Source: Pseudomonas ekonensis
GTDB taxonomy: Bacteria > Pseudomonadota > Gammaproteobacteria > Pseudomonadales > Pseudomonadaceae
Assembly (NCBI RefSeq): GCF_019145435.1
Contig: NZ_JAHSTS010000001.1
Location: 248,001 to 312,000 of the forward strand
Reading direction: 5' to 3'
DNA length: 64,000 nucleotides
Shown: positions 28,216 through 38,570 of the stretch, in pieces
How the letters are laid out: the number at the start of each line of letters is the position of its first letter
Numbering within the stretch: position 1 is the stretch's first letter
Notes under the pieces: generated by a model
Seen by the model: the letters and a program-made list of their open reading frames with translations, nothing else
Told to the model about the DNA's origin: nothing
The model's database searches: none
Translations under genes and position numbers: made by a program

Positions 28216-29178
28216 ATGTCCGATAAAATTGAACTTCGCGCAGAGGTGCCGTCCGAACTGGGCGGCCAACGCCTCGATCAAGTCGCCGCCCAACTCTTCG
28301 CCGAGCACTCGCGCTCGCGCCTTTCCGCCTGGATCAAAGACGGCCGCCTGACCGTGGACGGCGCGGTCATCCGTCCGCGCGACATCGTTCACGGCGGCTC
28401 GGTGCTGGAGCTGACCGCCGAGCAGGAAGCCCAGGGCGAGTGGGTGGCCCAGGACATCGAGCTGGACATCGTCTATGAAGACGACGACATCCTGGTGATC
28501 AACAAGCCTGCCGGTCTGGTGGTGCACCCGGCCGCCGGCCACGCCGACGGCACGCTGCTCAACGCCCTGCTGCACCACGTGCCGGACATCGTCAACGTCC
28601 CGCGTGCCGGCATCGTGCACCGCCTGGACAAGGACACCACCGGCCTGATGGTGGTGGCCAAGACCATCCAGGCGCAGACCAAACTGGTCGCCCAGCTGCA
28701 GAGCCGCACCGTCAGCCGCATCTATGAATGCATCGTGATCGGCGTGGTGACCGCCGGCGGCAAGATCAACGCGCCGATCGGCCGCCACGGCCAGCAGCGC
28801 CAGCGCATGGCGGTGATGGAAGGCGGCAAGCCGGCCGTCAGCCACTACCGCGTGCTGGAGCGCTTCCGTTCCCACACCCACGTGCGGGTGAAGCTGGAGA
28901 CCGGGCGCACCCACCAGATCCGCGTGCACATGGCGCACATCAACTTCCCGCTGGTCGGCGACCCGGCCTACGGCGGCCGTTTCCGCATTCCGCCGGCCGC
29001 GAGCCAGACCATGGTCGAGTCCCTCAAGCATTTTCCGCGTCAGGCCCTGCATGCGCGGTTCCTTGAGCTGGAACACCCGACCACCGGCGAGCGTATGAGT
29101 TGGGAATCGCCGCTGCCGGAAGACTTCGTCTGGCTGCTGACCCTGCTCAAGCAGGACCGCGAGGCGTTCGTCGGATGA
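28216..29178 (+). CDS. rluD: 23S rRNA pseudouridine synthase RluD
   Basis: A 320-residue enzyme with an N-terminal S4 domain ([28 protein letters not shown]) and the RluA-type catalytic domain with Asp in [16 protein letters not shown], and [17 protein letters not shown]. It modifies U1911, U1915 and U1917 of helix 69. ATG 28216 is chosen to start [11 protein letters not shown]. It overlaps pgeF by 4 bases. Confidence 0.95.
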   Translation: MSDKIELRAEVPSELGGQRLDQVAAQLFAEHSRSRLSAWIKDGRLTVDGAVIRPRDIVHGGSVLELTAEQEAQGEWVAQDIELDIVYEDDDILVINKPAGLVVHPAAGHADGTLLNALLHHVPDIVNVPRAGIVHRLDKDTTGLMVVAKTIQAQTKLVAQLQSRTVSRIYECIVIGVVTAGGKINAPIGRHGQQRQRMAVMEGGKPAVSHYRVLERFRSHTHVRVKLETGRTHQIRVHMAHINFPLVGDPAYGGRFRIPPAASQTMVESLKHFPRQALHARFLELEHPTTGERMSWESPLPEDFVWLLTLLKQDREAFVG

Positions 29179-29912
29179 ACTGGCTGACGCCGGACTGGCC
29201 CGCGCCGGCCAGCGTCAAGGCCTGTGTCACCACCCGCGAGGGCGGTGTCAGCGAGGCGCCGTTCGACACGCTCAACCTGGGCGATCACGTGGATGACCGC
29301 CCCCAGGACGTCGCCGAGAACCGTCGGCGCCTCACCGATCACTTTTCGATCAGGCCCGCCTGGCTGCAGCAGGTCCACGGCATCGCCGTGGCCCACGCCG
29401 ACCCCGCCGTGGTGGCGACCGCCGACGCCAGTTGGACCGCCACGCCTGGCATCGCCTGCGCCGCGATGACGGCCGATTGCCTGCCGGCGCTGTTCTGCGA
29501 CCGTGCGGGCACCCGCGTCGCCGCCGCCCATGCCGGCTGGCGCGGTCTGGCTGCCGGCGTGCTGGAAGCCACCCTAGACACCCTGGGCACCGCGCCTGAT
29601 GACGTGTTGGTGTGGCTTGGCCCGGCCATCGGCCCGCAGGCCTTCGAAGTGGGCCCGGAAGTGCGGGAAGTCTTCGTCGATCAATTACCCGCCGCGGCAG
29701 CCGCTTTTGTCCCGAGCCAAAACGCCGGCAAGTTCATGGCCGACATCTATCTGCTGGCGCGCCTGCGCCTGGCCGAGCGGGGTGTCACGGCGGTGTACGG
29801 CGGCGGTTTCTGCACCGTCAGCGACCCGCGCTTCTTCTCCTACCGCCGCGCATCGCGCACCGGGCGCTTCGCCTCGCTGGTGTGGCTGGAGGCCCCCGGC
29901 GGCGCCGTCTGA
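29175..29912 (+). CDS. pgeF: Purine nucleoside / peptidoglycan editing factor PgeF (YfiH, laccase-fold)
   Basis: A 245-residue DUF152/YfiH protein: TTREGGVS, ADCLPALF, AAAHAGWRGLAAGV, GPAIGPQAFEVGPEV and GFCTVSDPRFFSYRR, containing the conserved His/Cys zinc site (VHG, DC, AHAGW). E. coli YfiH removes misincorporated serine from muropeptide precursors; other members act as purine nucleoside phosphorylases/adenosine deaminases. Coupled to rluD by ATGA overlap, the common bamD-rluD-pgeF-clpB arrangement. Confidence 0.9.
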   Translation: MNWLTPDWPAPASVKACVTTREGGVSEAPFDTLNLGDHVDDRPQDVAENRRRLTDHFSIRPAWLQQVHGIAVAHADPAVVATADASWTATPGIACAAMTADCLPALFCDRAGTRVAAAHAGWRGLAAGVLEATLDTLGTAPDDVLVWLGPAIGPQAFEVGPEVREVFVDQLPAAAAAFVPSQNAGKFMADIYLLARLRLAERGVTAVYGGGFCTVSDPRFFSYRRASRTGRFASLVWLEAPGGAV

Positions 29913-30030
29913 AGGCGCCGGTTTCTGCCATGCCGCGTCGCCCGAGGCCGGCAACCGACCGTCAAACGGAAACGCATCGGCCCGCCCGGGCACCCGCTAA
30001 GCTTGTCTGACCTGCATCAATCCCCTGACG

Positions 30031-30060
30031 CTTGAATCTTCCAGAATCGGCCGCATCTAT
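30031..30060 (+). promoter_or_regulatory. Sigma-32 type heat-shock promoter of clpB
   Basis: CTTGAAT at 30031-30037 and CCGCATCTAT at 30051-30060, spaced by 13 bp, match the sigma-32 consensus (CTTGAA, CCCCATnT). The leader to clpB is about 65 nt and includes AAGGAAGGTG before the ATG. Confidence 0.72.
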
Positions 30061-30132
30061 AGCGGTATCTGGCAGGTTTCTTCATTCAGGATGGTTTCCT
30101 AGATCCGACCTGCTCAAAAGGAAGGTGACCCC

Positions 30133-32697
30133 ATGCGTATAGACCGTTTAACCAGCAAACTTCAGTTGGCCCTGTCCGATGCCCAATCCCTGGCCGTCGG
30201 CCTCGACCATCCGGGCATCGAACCTGCGCACCTGATGCAGGCCATGCTCGAACAGCAGGGCGGCTCGATCAAACCCCTGTTGATGCAGGTGGGCTTCGAC
30301 GTCAACAGCCTGCGCAAAGAGCTGACCAAAGAGCTCGACCAACTGCCGAAAATCCAGAACCCGACCGGCGACGTCAACATGTCGCAGGACCTGGCGCGCC
30401 TGCTCAACCAGGCCGACCGCCTGGCCCAGCAGAAGGGTGACCAGTTCATATCCAGCGAGCTGGTGCTGCTCGCCGCCATGGACGAGAACAGCAAGCTGGG
30501 CAAGCTGCTGCTCGGCCAGGGCGTGAGCAAGAAGGCCCTGGAGAACGCGATCAACAACCTGCGCGGCGGCGAGGCGGTCAACGACGCCAACCACGAGGAA
30601 TCGCGCCAGGCCCTGGACAAGTACACCATCGACCTGACCAAGCGCGCCGAAGACGGCAAGCTCGACCCGGTGATCGGCCGTGACGACGAGATCCGCCGCA
30701 CCATCCAGGTCCTGCAGCGCCGCACCAAGAACAACCCGGTGCTGATCGGCGAGCCTGGCGTGGGCAAGACCGCCATCGCCGAAGGCCTCGCCCAGCGGAT
30801 CATCAACGGCGAAGTGCCGGACGGCCTGCGCGGCAAGCGTCTGCTGTCGCTGGACATGGGCGCGCTGATCGCCGGCGCCAAGTACCGCGGCGAGTTCGAG
30901 GAGCGGCTCAAGGCGCTGCTCAACGAACTGTCCAAGCAGGAAGGGCAGATCATCCTGTTCATCGACGAGTTGCACACCATGGTCGGCGCCGGCAAGGGCG
31001 AAGGCTCGATGGACGCCGGCAACATGCTCAAGCCGGCCCTGGCCCGCGGCGAACTGCACTGCGTGGGCGCCACGACGCTCAACGAGTACCGCCAGTACAT
31101 CGAGAAGGACGCGGCCCTTGAGCGGCGTTTCCAGAAGGTGTTGGTGGACGAGCCGAGCGAAGAGGACACCATCGCGATCCTGCGCGGCCTGAAGGAGCGC
31201 TACGAGGTGCACCACAAGGTGGCGATCACCGACGGCGCGATCATCGCGGCGGCGAAGCTCAGCCATCGCTACATCACCGACCGGCAGTTGCCGGACAAGG
31301 CCATCGACCTGATCGACGAGGCCGCCAGCCGCATCCGCATGGAAATCGATTCCAAGCCCGAAGTGCTGGACCGTCTGGAGCGCCGCCTGATTCAGCTGAA
31401 GGTCGAATCCCAGGCGCTGAAGAAGGAAAGCGACGACGCGGCGAAGAAGCGCCTGGAGAAGCTTCAGGAAGAAATCGACCGCCACGAGCGCGAGTATTCG
31501 GACCTGGAAGAGATCTGGAACTCGGAAAAGGCCGAAGTCCAGGGCTCTGCGCAGATCCAGCAGAAGATCGAGCAGTCCCGCCAGGAACTGGAAGCGGCGC
31601 GGCGCAAGGGCGACCTCAACCGCATGGCCGAGCTGCAGTACGGGGTGATCCCGGACCTGGAGCGCAGCCTGCAGATGGTCGACCAGCACGGCAAGAGCGA
31701 GAACCAGTTGCTGCGCAGCAAGGTGACCGAAGAGGAAATCGCTGAAGTCGTGTCGAAGTGGACCGGCATCCCGGTGTCGAAAATGCTCGAAGGCGAGCGC
31801 GACAAACTGATGAAGATGGAAAGCCTGCTGCATCAGCGTGTGATCGGCCAGGACGAGGCGGTGGTGGCGGTGGCCAACGCCGTGCGGCGTTCCCGCGCCG
31901 GGCTGGCGGATCCGAACCGGCCGAGCGGCTCGTTCATGTTCCTCGGCCCGACCGGGGTCGGCAAGACCGAGCTGTGCAAGGCGCTGGCCGAGTTCCTCTT
32001 CGACACCGAAGAGGCGATGGTGCGGATCGACATGTCCGAGTTCATGGAGAAACACTCCGTGGCGCGGTTGATCGGTGCGCCGCCGGGCTACGTGGGCTAT
32101 GAAGAGGGCGGTTACCTGACCGAAGCGGTTCGGCGCAAGCCGTACTCGGTGATCCTTCTGGACGAAGTCGAGAAGGCCCACCCGGACGTGTTCAACATCC
32201 TGCTGCAAGTGCTGGAGGACGGACGCCTGACCGACAGCCACGGGCGCACGGTGGATTTTCGCAACACGGTGATCGTGATGACCTCCAACCTCGGCTCGAT
32301 GCAGATCCAGGAACTGGTGGGCGACCGCGAGGCCCAGCGTGCGGCGGTGATGGACGCGATTTCCACCCACTTCCGGCCGGAGTTCATCAACCGGGTCGAC
32401 GAAGTGGTGATCTTCGAGCCGTTGGCGCGGGATCAGATCGCCGGCATCACCGAGATCCAGCTGGGCCGCCTGCGCAGCCGTCTGGCCGAGCGCGAGCTGA
32501 AGCTGGAGCTGAGCCCGGAGGCGATGGACAAGCTGATTGCCGTCGGCTACGACCCGGTCTATGGCGCACGTCCGCTGAAACGGGCGATCCAGCGCTGGAT
32601 CGAGAACCCGCTGGCGCAGTTGATCCTGTCCGGACGCTTCATGCCGGGCGAAACGGCGACCGGTGTGGTGGAGAACGACGAGATCGCGTTCAGCTGA
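30133..32697 (+). CDS. clpB: ATP-dependent disaggregase ClpB
   Basis: An 854-residue Hsp100 chaperone. The N-terminal Clp repeat domain is followed by AAA-1 (Walker A GEPGVGKT, near residue 206), a coiled-coil M domain (about 400-530) and AAA-2 (Walker A GPTGVGKT, near 605, and [14 protein letters not shown]). It rescues aggregated proteins with DnaK. The heat-shock promoter and an intrinsic terminator bracket it as a single-gene unit. Length equals the usual 857. Confidence 0.98.
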   Translation: MRIDRLTSKLQLALSDAQSLAVGLDHPGIEPAHLMQAMLEQQGGSIKPLLMQVGFDVNSLRKELTKELDQLPKIQNPTGDVNMSQDLARLLNQADRLAQQKGDQFISSELVLLAAMDENSKLGKLLLGQGVSKKALENAINNLRGGEAVNDANHEESRQALDKYTIDLTKRAEDGKLDPVIGRDDEIRRTIQVLQRRTKNNPVLIGEPGVGKTAIAEGLAQRIINGEVPDGLRGKRLLSLDMGALIAGAKYRGEFEERLKALLNELSKQEGQIILFIDELHTMVGAGKGEGSMDAGNMLKPALARGELHCVGATTLNEYRQYIEKDAALERRFQKVLVDEPSEEDTIAILRGLKERYEVHHKVAITDGAIIAAAKLSHRYITDRQLPDKAIDLIDEAASRIRMEIDSKPEVLDRLERRLIQLKVESQALKKESDDAAKKRLEKLQEEIDRHEREYSDLEEIWNSEKAEVQGSAQIQQKIEQSRQELEAARRKGDLNRMAELQYGVIPDLERSLQMVDQHGKSENQLLRSKVTEEEIAEVVSKWTGIPVSKMLEGERDKLMKMESLLHQRVIGQDEAVVAVANAVRRSRAGLADPNRPSGSFMFLGPTGVGKTELCKALAEFLFDTEEAMVRIDMSEFMEKHSVARLIGAPPGYVGYEEGGYLTEAVRRKPYSVILLDEVEKAHPDVFNILLQVLEDGRLTDSHGRTVDFRNTVIVMTSNLGSMQIQELVGDREAQRAAVMDAISTHFRPEFINRVDEVVIFEPLARDQIAGITEIQLGRLRSRLAERELKLELSPEAMDKLIAVGYDPVYGARPLKRAIQRWIENPLAQLILSGRFMPGETATGVVENDEIAFS

Positions 32698-32715
32698 CGC
32701 TCGGCGCCAAAGAAG

Positions 32716-32746
32716 AAGGCCTCGCCCATCGCGAGGCCTTTTTTTT
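32716..32746 (+). terminator. Intrinsic terminator of clpB
   Basis: AAGGCCTCGC pairs with GCGAGGCCTT around CCATC, followed by eight T residues. Confidence 0.9.
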
Positions 32747-32878
32747 CGCCAGGCTGTTGAACTCAAAGGAAAAGGCTTGTAAAGTGCGCCCCGCAGTCAG
32801 TCACCCGCAGGGCTTCAGCTCACTGAGTTGAAATCCGAAATAAGTTGCAAATCATTAACTTGAAAGCAATTTAGGGGG

Positions 32879-32906
32879 TTGACAGAGGTGTTCTAGGTTG
32901 TAGAAT
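32879..32906 (+). promoter_or_regulatory. Promoter of the tRNA cluster
   Basis: Consensus TTGACA at 32879-32884 and TAGAAT at 32901-32906, 16 bp apart, followed by the GC-rich discriminator AGCGCGCC typical of stringently controlled stable RNA promoters. It lies 87 bases before tRNA-Asn. Confidence 0.8.
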
Positions 32907-32992
32907 AGCGCGCCTCAGACACACGAACGCAGCGATGCGAACGGGTGGCGGAGGTGAGGCAAGCCTCACTGTTGTAACTTGAAATATGTAGT

Positions 32993-33068
32993 TCCGTGAT
33001 AGCTCAGTCGGTAGAGCAAATGACTGTTAATCATTGGGTCCCAGGTTCGAGTCCTGGTCACGGAGCCA
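32993..33068 (+). tRNA. tRNA-Asn (GTT)
   Basis: A 76-nt cloverleaf: acceptor TCCGTGA/TCACGGA, anticodon loop CTGTTAA, T loop GGTTCGAGTCC, encoded CCA. Confidence 0.97.
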
Positions 33069-33077
33069 ATTTCAAAC

Positions 33078-33154
33078 CGGGGTATAGCGCAGTCCGGTAG
33101 CGCGCCTGCTTTGGGAGCAGGATGTCAGGAGTTCGAATCCCCTTACCCCGACCA
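33078..33154 (+). tRNA. tRNA-Pro (TGG), copy 1
   Basis: A 77-nt cloverleaf: acceptor CGGGGTA/TACCCCG, anticodon loop TTTGGGA in the stem CCTGC/GCAGG, encoded CCA. Confidence 0.97.
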
Positions 33155-33159
33155 TATTT

Positions 33160-33235
33160 GGGTCGTTAGCTCAGTTGGTAGAGCAGTTGGCTTTTAACCA
33201 ATTGGTCGTAGGTTCGAATCCTACACGACCCACCA
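33160..33235 (+). tRNA. tRNA-Lys (TTT)
   Basis: A 76-nt cloverleaf: acceptor GGGTCGT/ACGACCC, anticodon loop CTTTTAA, encoded CCA. Confidence 0.97.
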
Positions 33236-33297
33236 TTTTTGAAACCAGTTCGCTGGAATCGAATCTTAAGATCAGACGCCAAAAGCTCTGTTCGCAG

Positions 33298-33326
33298 AAG
33301 GCGCCTTTCGAAGGTGCCTTTTTTTT
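33298..33326 (+). terminator. Intrinsic terminator between tRNA-Lys and the second tRNA-Pro
   Basis: AAGGCGCCTT pairs with AAGGTGCCTT (one G-U) around TCG, followed by a run of eight T. The second tRNA-Pro begins two bases after the T-run. Confidence 0.82.
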
Positions 33327-33328
33327 AC

Positions 33329-33405
33329 CGGGGTATAGCGCAGTCCGGTAGCGCGCCTGCTTTGGGAGCAGGATGTCAGGAGTTCGAATCCCCTTACCCC
33401 GACCA
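33329..33405 (+). tRNA. tRNA-Pro (TGG), copy 2
   Basis: Identical over all 77 nt to copy 1, and the identity extends by two bases on each side (AC before, TA after). It sits immediately downstream of an intrinsic terminator and is followed by its own terminator. Confidence 0.96.
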
Positions 33406-33412
33406 TACAAAG

Positions 33413-33448
33413 AAATCCCCGCATCGAAAGATGCGGGGATTTTTTTTG
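33413..33448 (+). terminator. Intrinsic terminator ending the tRNA cluster
   Basis: A perfect 13-bp stem (33413-33425 with 33430-33442) closed by GAAA, followed by a T-run. Confidence 0.9.
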
Positions 33449-33470
33449 CCCGTCAGAAACGCAATTTCAT

Positions 33471-33497
33471 TCAAGTCATCGTACAACTTGCCGATAG
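33471..33497 (+). promoter_or_regulatory. Sigma-28 (FliA) type promoter of the chemoreceptor gene
   Basis: TCAAGTCA at 33471-33478, 11 bp, then GCCGATAG at 33490-33497. The -10 matches the flagellar consensus GCCGATAA at 7 of 8 and the -35 at 5 of 8, with the exact spacing. The start codon is 78 bases downstream. Confidence 0.72.
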
Positions 33498-33505
33498 CCC
33501 GCTAG

Positions 33506-35200
<1,695 letters not shown>

Positions 35201-35213
35201 CTTCTGCGGGCAC

Positions 35214-35249
35214 GAAAAAGCCGCGCTTCTCGTAGGAGAATGCGCGGCT
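35214..35249 (-). terminator. Intrinsic terminator of the EGKCG/EF-hand gene
   Basis: AGCCGCGC with GCGCGGCT, extended inward by TTCTC with GAGAA, followed on the minus strand by five T. It lies 25 bases after the stop codon. Confidence 0.82.
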
Positions 35250-35273
35250 GTGTGTCGGACATCAGGCGGGCAA

Positions 35274-35681
35274 TCAGGCGCCGTCTTGATCTTTCAGGTG
35301 TTCGAACAGGCCTTTGGGCATTTTCTTGCCGTTGGCTTCGAAGTTGGCTTTGACGTTGTTGTACGCTTCCTGCTCGTCGATGAAGCCGTCATGGTTGGTG
35401 TCGATCTTGTCGAAGTCGGATTTCGGCGCGACCTTCAGGAACTCGGCGCGGGACACCTTGCCGTCGCCATCGGTGTCGGTCTTGGCCATCGAGGCATCGC
35501 CGCATTTGCCTTCACCGCATTTGCCTTCCGGCGTCTTCACCGAGGTTTCGGCCGAGGCGACCATGTAGCCCTGGGCCAGCGGCTGGGCGGCGAACACCGA
35601 GCCGGAAAGCATCAGGCCGCCGGCCAGCACGGCGCCGACCAGGCCAATGGAGTTCTTGCCGATTTTCGAGGTACGGGACAT
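35274..35681 (-). CDS. Secreted EGKCG-motif protein fused to two EF-hands (HvfA-like, possible copper-binding RiPP precursor)
   Basis: A 135-residue protein. Residues 1-31 form a Sec signal peptide (GAVLAGGLMLSGSVFA). The mature start QPLAQGYMVASAE resembles the L..GY.lA segment of HvfA-type proteins. Two tandem EGKCG motifs follow at 52-61 (PEGKCGEGKCG) holding the only two cysteines (55, 60). Two canonical EF-hand loops come next: D69-E80 (DTDGDGKVSRAE) and D94-E105 (DTNHDGFIDEQE). In HvfA/bufferin families the EGKCG cysteines are modified by an MNIO (DUF692) enzyme with a partner; no such genes are in this window. The start has a good AGGAGA site. Function is inferred; metal storage or protection in the periplasm is the leading idea. 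Confidence 0.8.
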   Translation of the reverse strand: MSRTSKIGKNSIGLVGAVLAGGLMLSGSVFAAQPLAQGYMVASAETSVKTPEGKCGEGKCGDASMAKTDTDGDGKVSRAEFLKVAPKSDFDKIDTNHDGFIDEQEAYNNVKANFEANGKKMPKGLFEHLKDQDGA

Positions 35682-36071
35682 TGCATTCTCCTACGGTTGC
35701 TCAGTGCAACCACGCGTTAAGGGCATTTGCCGGCGCGGGTGCGCTCGGGTGTGGCCATTAGGCGGCGCCGATGTATCGCGACTGTGTCGCGGGGCGAGGC
35801 GTTTGTAAGCGAAGGCGGGAAATGCGGGGGCGGGATACAGTGAGAAACACTGGCTCTGGTGCGGGTCGAACATTAGCGGCTTGATCCAGCCCGGTGTCGA
35901 CCTCACCGGCGTCATCGCCAGCAGGCTGGCTCCCACAGGGTTGGGTGGGTGAAATCAGGATCTGCGGTCACTGCGTGGGAGCGAGCCTGCTCGCGGTGGC
36001 GTCGGCCCAGGCGAGATCATTTCGTCTGGATCACCGCATCGCGGGCAGGCTCGCTCCTGCAGGCTTCTACA
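35682..36071. other. 390-base intergenic region with hairpins and three REP units
   Basis: No gene is evident. It holds GGTTGCTCAGTGCAACC (35697-35713), probably in the 5' leader of the EGKCG gene, a CGCGAC-TGT-GTCGCG hairpin at 35777-35791, and three REP units listed separately. No clear sigma-70 promoter is visible. Confidence 0.5.
35914..36062. repeat. Cluster of three REP-type elements
   Basis: Units at 35914-35941 (ATCGCCAGCAGGCTGGCTCC), 35971-36002 (TGGGAGCGAGCCTGCTCGCG) and 36036-36062 (ATCGCGGGCAGGCTCGCTCC) in alternating orientation. They lie downstream of ndh and may serve as its 3' end structure. Confidence 0.72.
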
Positions 36072-37370
36072 TCAATGCAGCTTCAGGCGCGGCTCGGTGC
36101 CCCGGCCGATCTTGCTGCCGAGCATCAGCATCGCCGTGCGGAACGGCCCGTACAGCGCCATCTGGTGCATGCGGTACAGCGACACGTAGAACATCCGCGC
36201 CAGCCAGCCCTCCAGCATCACTGTGCCGGTCAGGTTGCCCATCAGGTTGCCCACCGCCGAGAAGCGCGACAGAGAAATCAGCGAGCCGTAGTCGGTGTAC
36301 TTGTACTCCGGCAACGCCTTGCCTTCGATCCGCAGCTTCAGCGACTTGGCCAGCAGCGACGCCTGCTGGTGCGCAGCCTGGGCGCGGGGCGGCACGTTGC
36401 GGTCCGTGCCCGGTTGCGGGCAGGCGGCGCAGTCGCCGAAGGCGAAGATGTTCTCGTCGCGGGTGGTCTGCAGCGTCGGCAGCACCTGCAGCTGGTTGAT
36501 GCGGTTGGTCTCCAGGCCGTCGATGTCCTTGAGGAAGCCCGGCGCGCGGATCCCGGCGGCCCAGACCTTGAGGCTGGCCTTGATCTGGCTGCCGTCGGCG
36601 GTGATCAGGCTGTCGGCGGTGACTTCGCTGACCGACGCGTTGGTCATCACGTTGACCCCGAGCTTTTCCAGGGTCTTGTGCACCGGGCCGCTGATCCGCT
36701 CCGGCAGGGCCGGCAACACCCGCGGACCGGCTTCGATCAGGGTGATGTGCATGTTTTCCGGCTTGATCCGGTCGAGGCCGTAGGCCGCCAGCTCATGGGC
36801 GGCGTTGTGCAGCTCGGCCGCCAGTTCGACGCCGGTGGCGCCGGCGCCGACGATGGCCACGCTGATCTGCTCGTCGCTTTCGTTCTGGCCGGCATGGGCG
36901 CGCAGGTAGTGGTTGAGCAACTGCTGGTGGAAGCGCTCGGCCTGTTTGCGGGTGTCGAGGAACAGGCAATGCTGCGCCGCGCCCTGGGTGCCGAAATCGT
37001 TGGTGGTGCTGCCGACGGCGATCACCAGGGAGTCATAGGGCACTTCCCGGGCGGGCACCAGTTCGATGCCGTTTTCGTCGTAGGTGGCGGCCAGCTGGAT
37101 TTTCTTCGCGGCACGGTCGAGCCCGCTCATGCGCCCCAGCTGGAACTCGAAGTGGTTCCATTTCGCCTGGGCGACATAGTTGAGTTCGTCTTCGGAGGAG
37201 TTCAGCGATCCGGCGGCCACTTCGTGCAGCAGCGGTTTCCAGATGTGGGTCAGGTTGGCGTCGACCAGCATGACGCTGGCGGTGCCGCGCTTGCCCAGGG
37301 TCTTACCCAGACGGGTAGCCAACTCCAGGCCGCCGGCGCCGCCGCCGACAATGACAATACGATGGGACAT
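36072..37370 (-). CDS. ndh: Type II NADH:quinone oxidoreductase (NDH-2)
   Basis: A 432-residue flavoprotein that passes electrons from NADH to quinone without pumping protons. Two Rossmann motifs are visible: HRIVIVGGGAGGLELATRLG at the N-terminus (FAD) and ISVAIVGAGATGVELAAELH near 170 (NADH). The NDH-2 motif FAFGDCAACPQP is near 305, followed by PPRAQAAHQQA; the C-terminal amphipathic helix (YRMHQMALYGPFRTAMLML) anchors it to the membrane. ATG 37370 gives the MSHRIVIVGGG start. This is the PA4538 position. Confidence 0.95.
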   Translation of the reverse strand: MSHRIVIVGGGAGGLELATRLGKTLGKRGTASVMLVDANLTHIWKPLLHEVAAGSLNSSEDELNYVAQAKWNHFEFQLGRMSGLDRAAKKIQLAATYDENGIELVPAREVPYDSLVIAVGSTTNDFGTQGAAQHCLFLDTRKQAERFHQQLLNHYLRAHAGQNESDEQISVAIVGAGATGVELAAELHNAAHELAAYGLDRIKPENMHITLIEAGPRVLPALPERISGPVHKTLEKLGVNVMTNASVSEVTADSLITADGSQIKASLKVWAAGIRAPGFLKDIDGLETNRINQLQVLPTLQTTRDENIFAFGDCAACPQPGTDRNVPPRAQAAHQQASLLAKSLKLRIEGKALPEYKYTDYGSLISLSRFSAVGNLMGNLTGTVMLEGWLARMFYVSLYRMHQMALYGPFRTAMLMLGSKIGRGTEPRLKLH

Positions 37371-37433
37371 GGGAACAACTCGCAAGGCTAAAGGAAATCG
37401 TTGTCGTGGTTACCCGAGCGAGCGCAAGGCAGC

Positions 37434-37607
37434 TCATAGCGTCAGGTAACTGATGAGTCGGCTCAACAGGCCGAGGCCGACGGTGACCGCCACCACCAGC
37501 ACCAGGAGCATCCACGGCCGGAAAGGCCGGCGCTCGACGCGGTGCTGGGACAGTTGCAGGTACTCTTCGACATGCTTCTGGTCATCGGGGTTCAGGCGGC
37601 TGGTCAT
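37434..37607 (-). CDS. DUF3094 family small membrane protein
   Basis: A 57-residue protein reading MTSRLNPDDQKHVEEYLQLS, then HRVERRPFRPW, then one transmembrane helix (MLLVLVVAVTVGLGLLSRL) and ISYLTL. It matches the DUF3094 family (PA4537), of unknown function; the topology is an N-terminal cytoplasmic charged arm with a C-terminal helix. It is easy to miss because of its length. It lies upstream of ndh on the same strand with a 63-base gap, so co-transcription with ndh is likely. Confidence 0.82.
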   Translation of the reverse strand: MTSRLNPDDQKHVEEYLQLSQHRVERRPFRPWMLLVLVVAVTVGLGLLSRLISYLTL

Positions 37608-37750
37608 GTGAGGCCTCGTCAGGGATAGACGTTGCTGGATGCGCAGACGTTACAGCGGTTTGCCTGCGCGCGTTGAACGGCGCAGGGCATCCGGGCGAAT
37701 GATTGCGCTTTTTTAACATCCGACCGGTGTTTGCGCCATCCTGCCAAGGG

Positions 37751-38377
37751 CTAAAGGCTGATGCCGACGTCGAACACGATGCTGCGCCCCAGGTTGCTGC
37801 GCAGGAAGTCCGGCGCGTCCGGGTGGGCGAACAGCACCCGGGCGAAGGTCGGCCCGACCAGCGACAGCGAGCGCCAGCCCTGGCGCAGGTACTCGGTCGG
37901 CGGCGGAAAATGGCTGTTCAGGTCCAGCACTTCGCGCTTGAGGCTGGCGAAGGCGATGATGTCCAGCTCCCCCAGGTCCATGCCGCGTTCCTTGTAGTTG
38001 TGGGCCTTCTTGCGCAGGGTCGGCGCCAGGCGCAGGAGGAACTCGTTGGCCGGGATCCGCCGCGGCTTGGCTTCGCGGCGCACCAGCTGGCTCAGGGAAA
38101 ACGCGCTGCGCCGGCGCTGCAGTTCGTCGCGCCATTCGTCGTTGAGCCGGCGGCCTTCGTCGAGGACGAAGAACACCTCGAAATTGGCGTCGCGGAACAA
38201 GACGTCCGGCGGCTCCCCGGCCGGGGCGAACTCATCGGCCCGATAGGGAATGTTCAGGCCTTGCAGCAGGCGCTGGCAGACCCAACGCTCACGCTCCCAT
38301 TTGCGGGCATTGGACAGGAAGGCGTTGGCTTGCTCGGCCGCGATGGTCAGCAGGCGCAGGTAGTCTGAGTCATCCAT
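37751..38377 (-). CDS. DUF1780 family protein
   Basis: A 208-residue soluble protein starting MDDSDYLRLLTIAAEQANAFLSNARKWERERWV, which matches the DUF1780 family (PA4536). It contains QRLLQGLNIPYRADEF and DVLFRDANFEVFFVLDEGRR, a pattern compatible with a restriction-endonuclease-like fold, but no catalytic activity has been shown to my knowledge. The longer frame opening at 38599 has no similarity before ATG 38377. Confidence 0.78.
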   Translation of the reverse strand: MDDSDYLRLLTIAAEQANAFLSNARKWERERWVCQRLLQGLNIPYRADEFAPAGEPPDVLFRDANFEVFFVLDEGRRLNDEWRDELQRRRSAFSLSQLVRREAKPRRIPANEFLLRLAPTLRKKAHNYKERGMDLGELDIIAFASLKREVLDLNSHFPPPTEYLRQGWRSLSLVGPTFARVLFAHPDAPDFLRSNLGRSIVFDVGISL

Positions 38378-38570
38378 AGGCCCAAGCTTAGCGTTCAAAT
38401 GCGACAGGCAGATAGATTTGCGTCGGTCCTGCTCACCAAAGGCATCGGCAGGATGCCTCATCGTCCCCAGAGGGTTTGCGGCGGGCTCAGGCCTTGCGTT
38501 GAGCAGCGTTGTGGGGGTGTAGACTGCCACAGCTGCCGCAAGGGAATTTGTCGCAAAAAATGAGGGAATC

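Noticed and set aside
30148..32766. 872-residue minus-strand ORF opposite clpB
   Set aside because: Shadow of clpB; it even runs into the clpB terminator.
33171..33410. 79-residue minus-strand ORF across the tRNA genes (GIRTPDILLPK-type peptide)
   Set aside because: It is the well-known spurious translation antisense to tRNA-Pro and tRNA-Lys; the repeated peptide motifs follow from the tRNA sequence.
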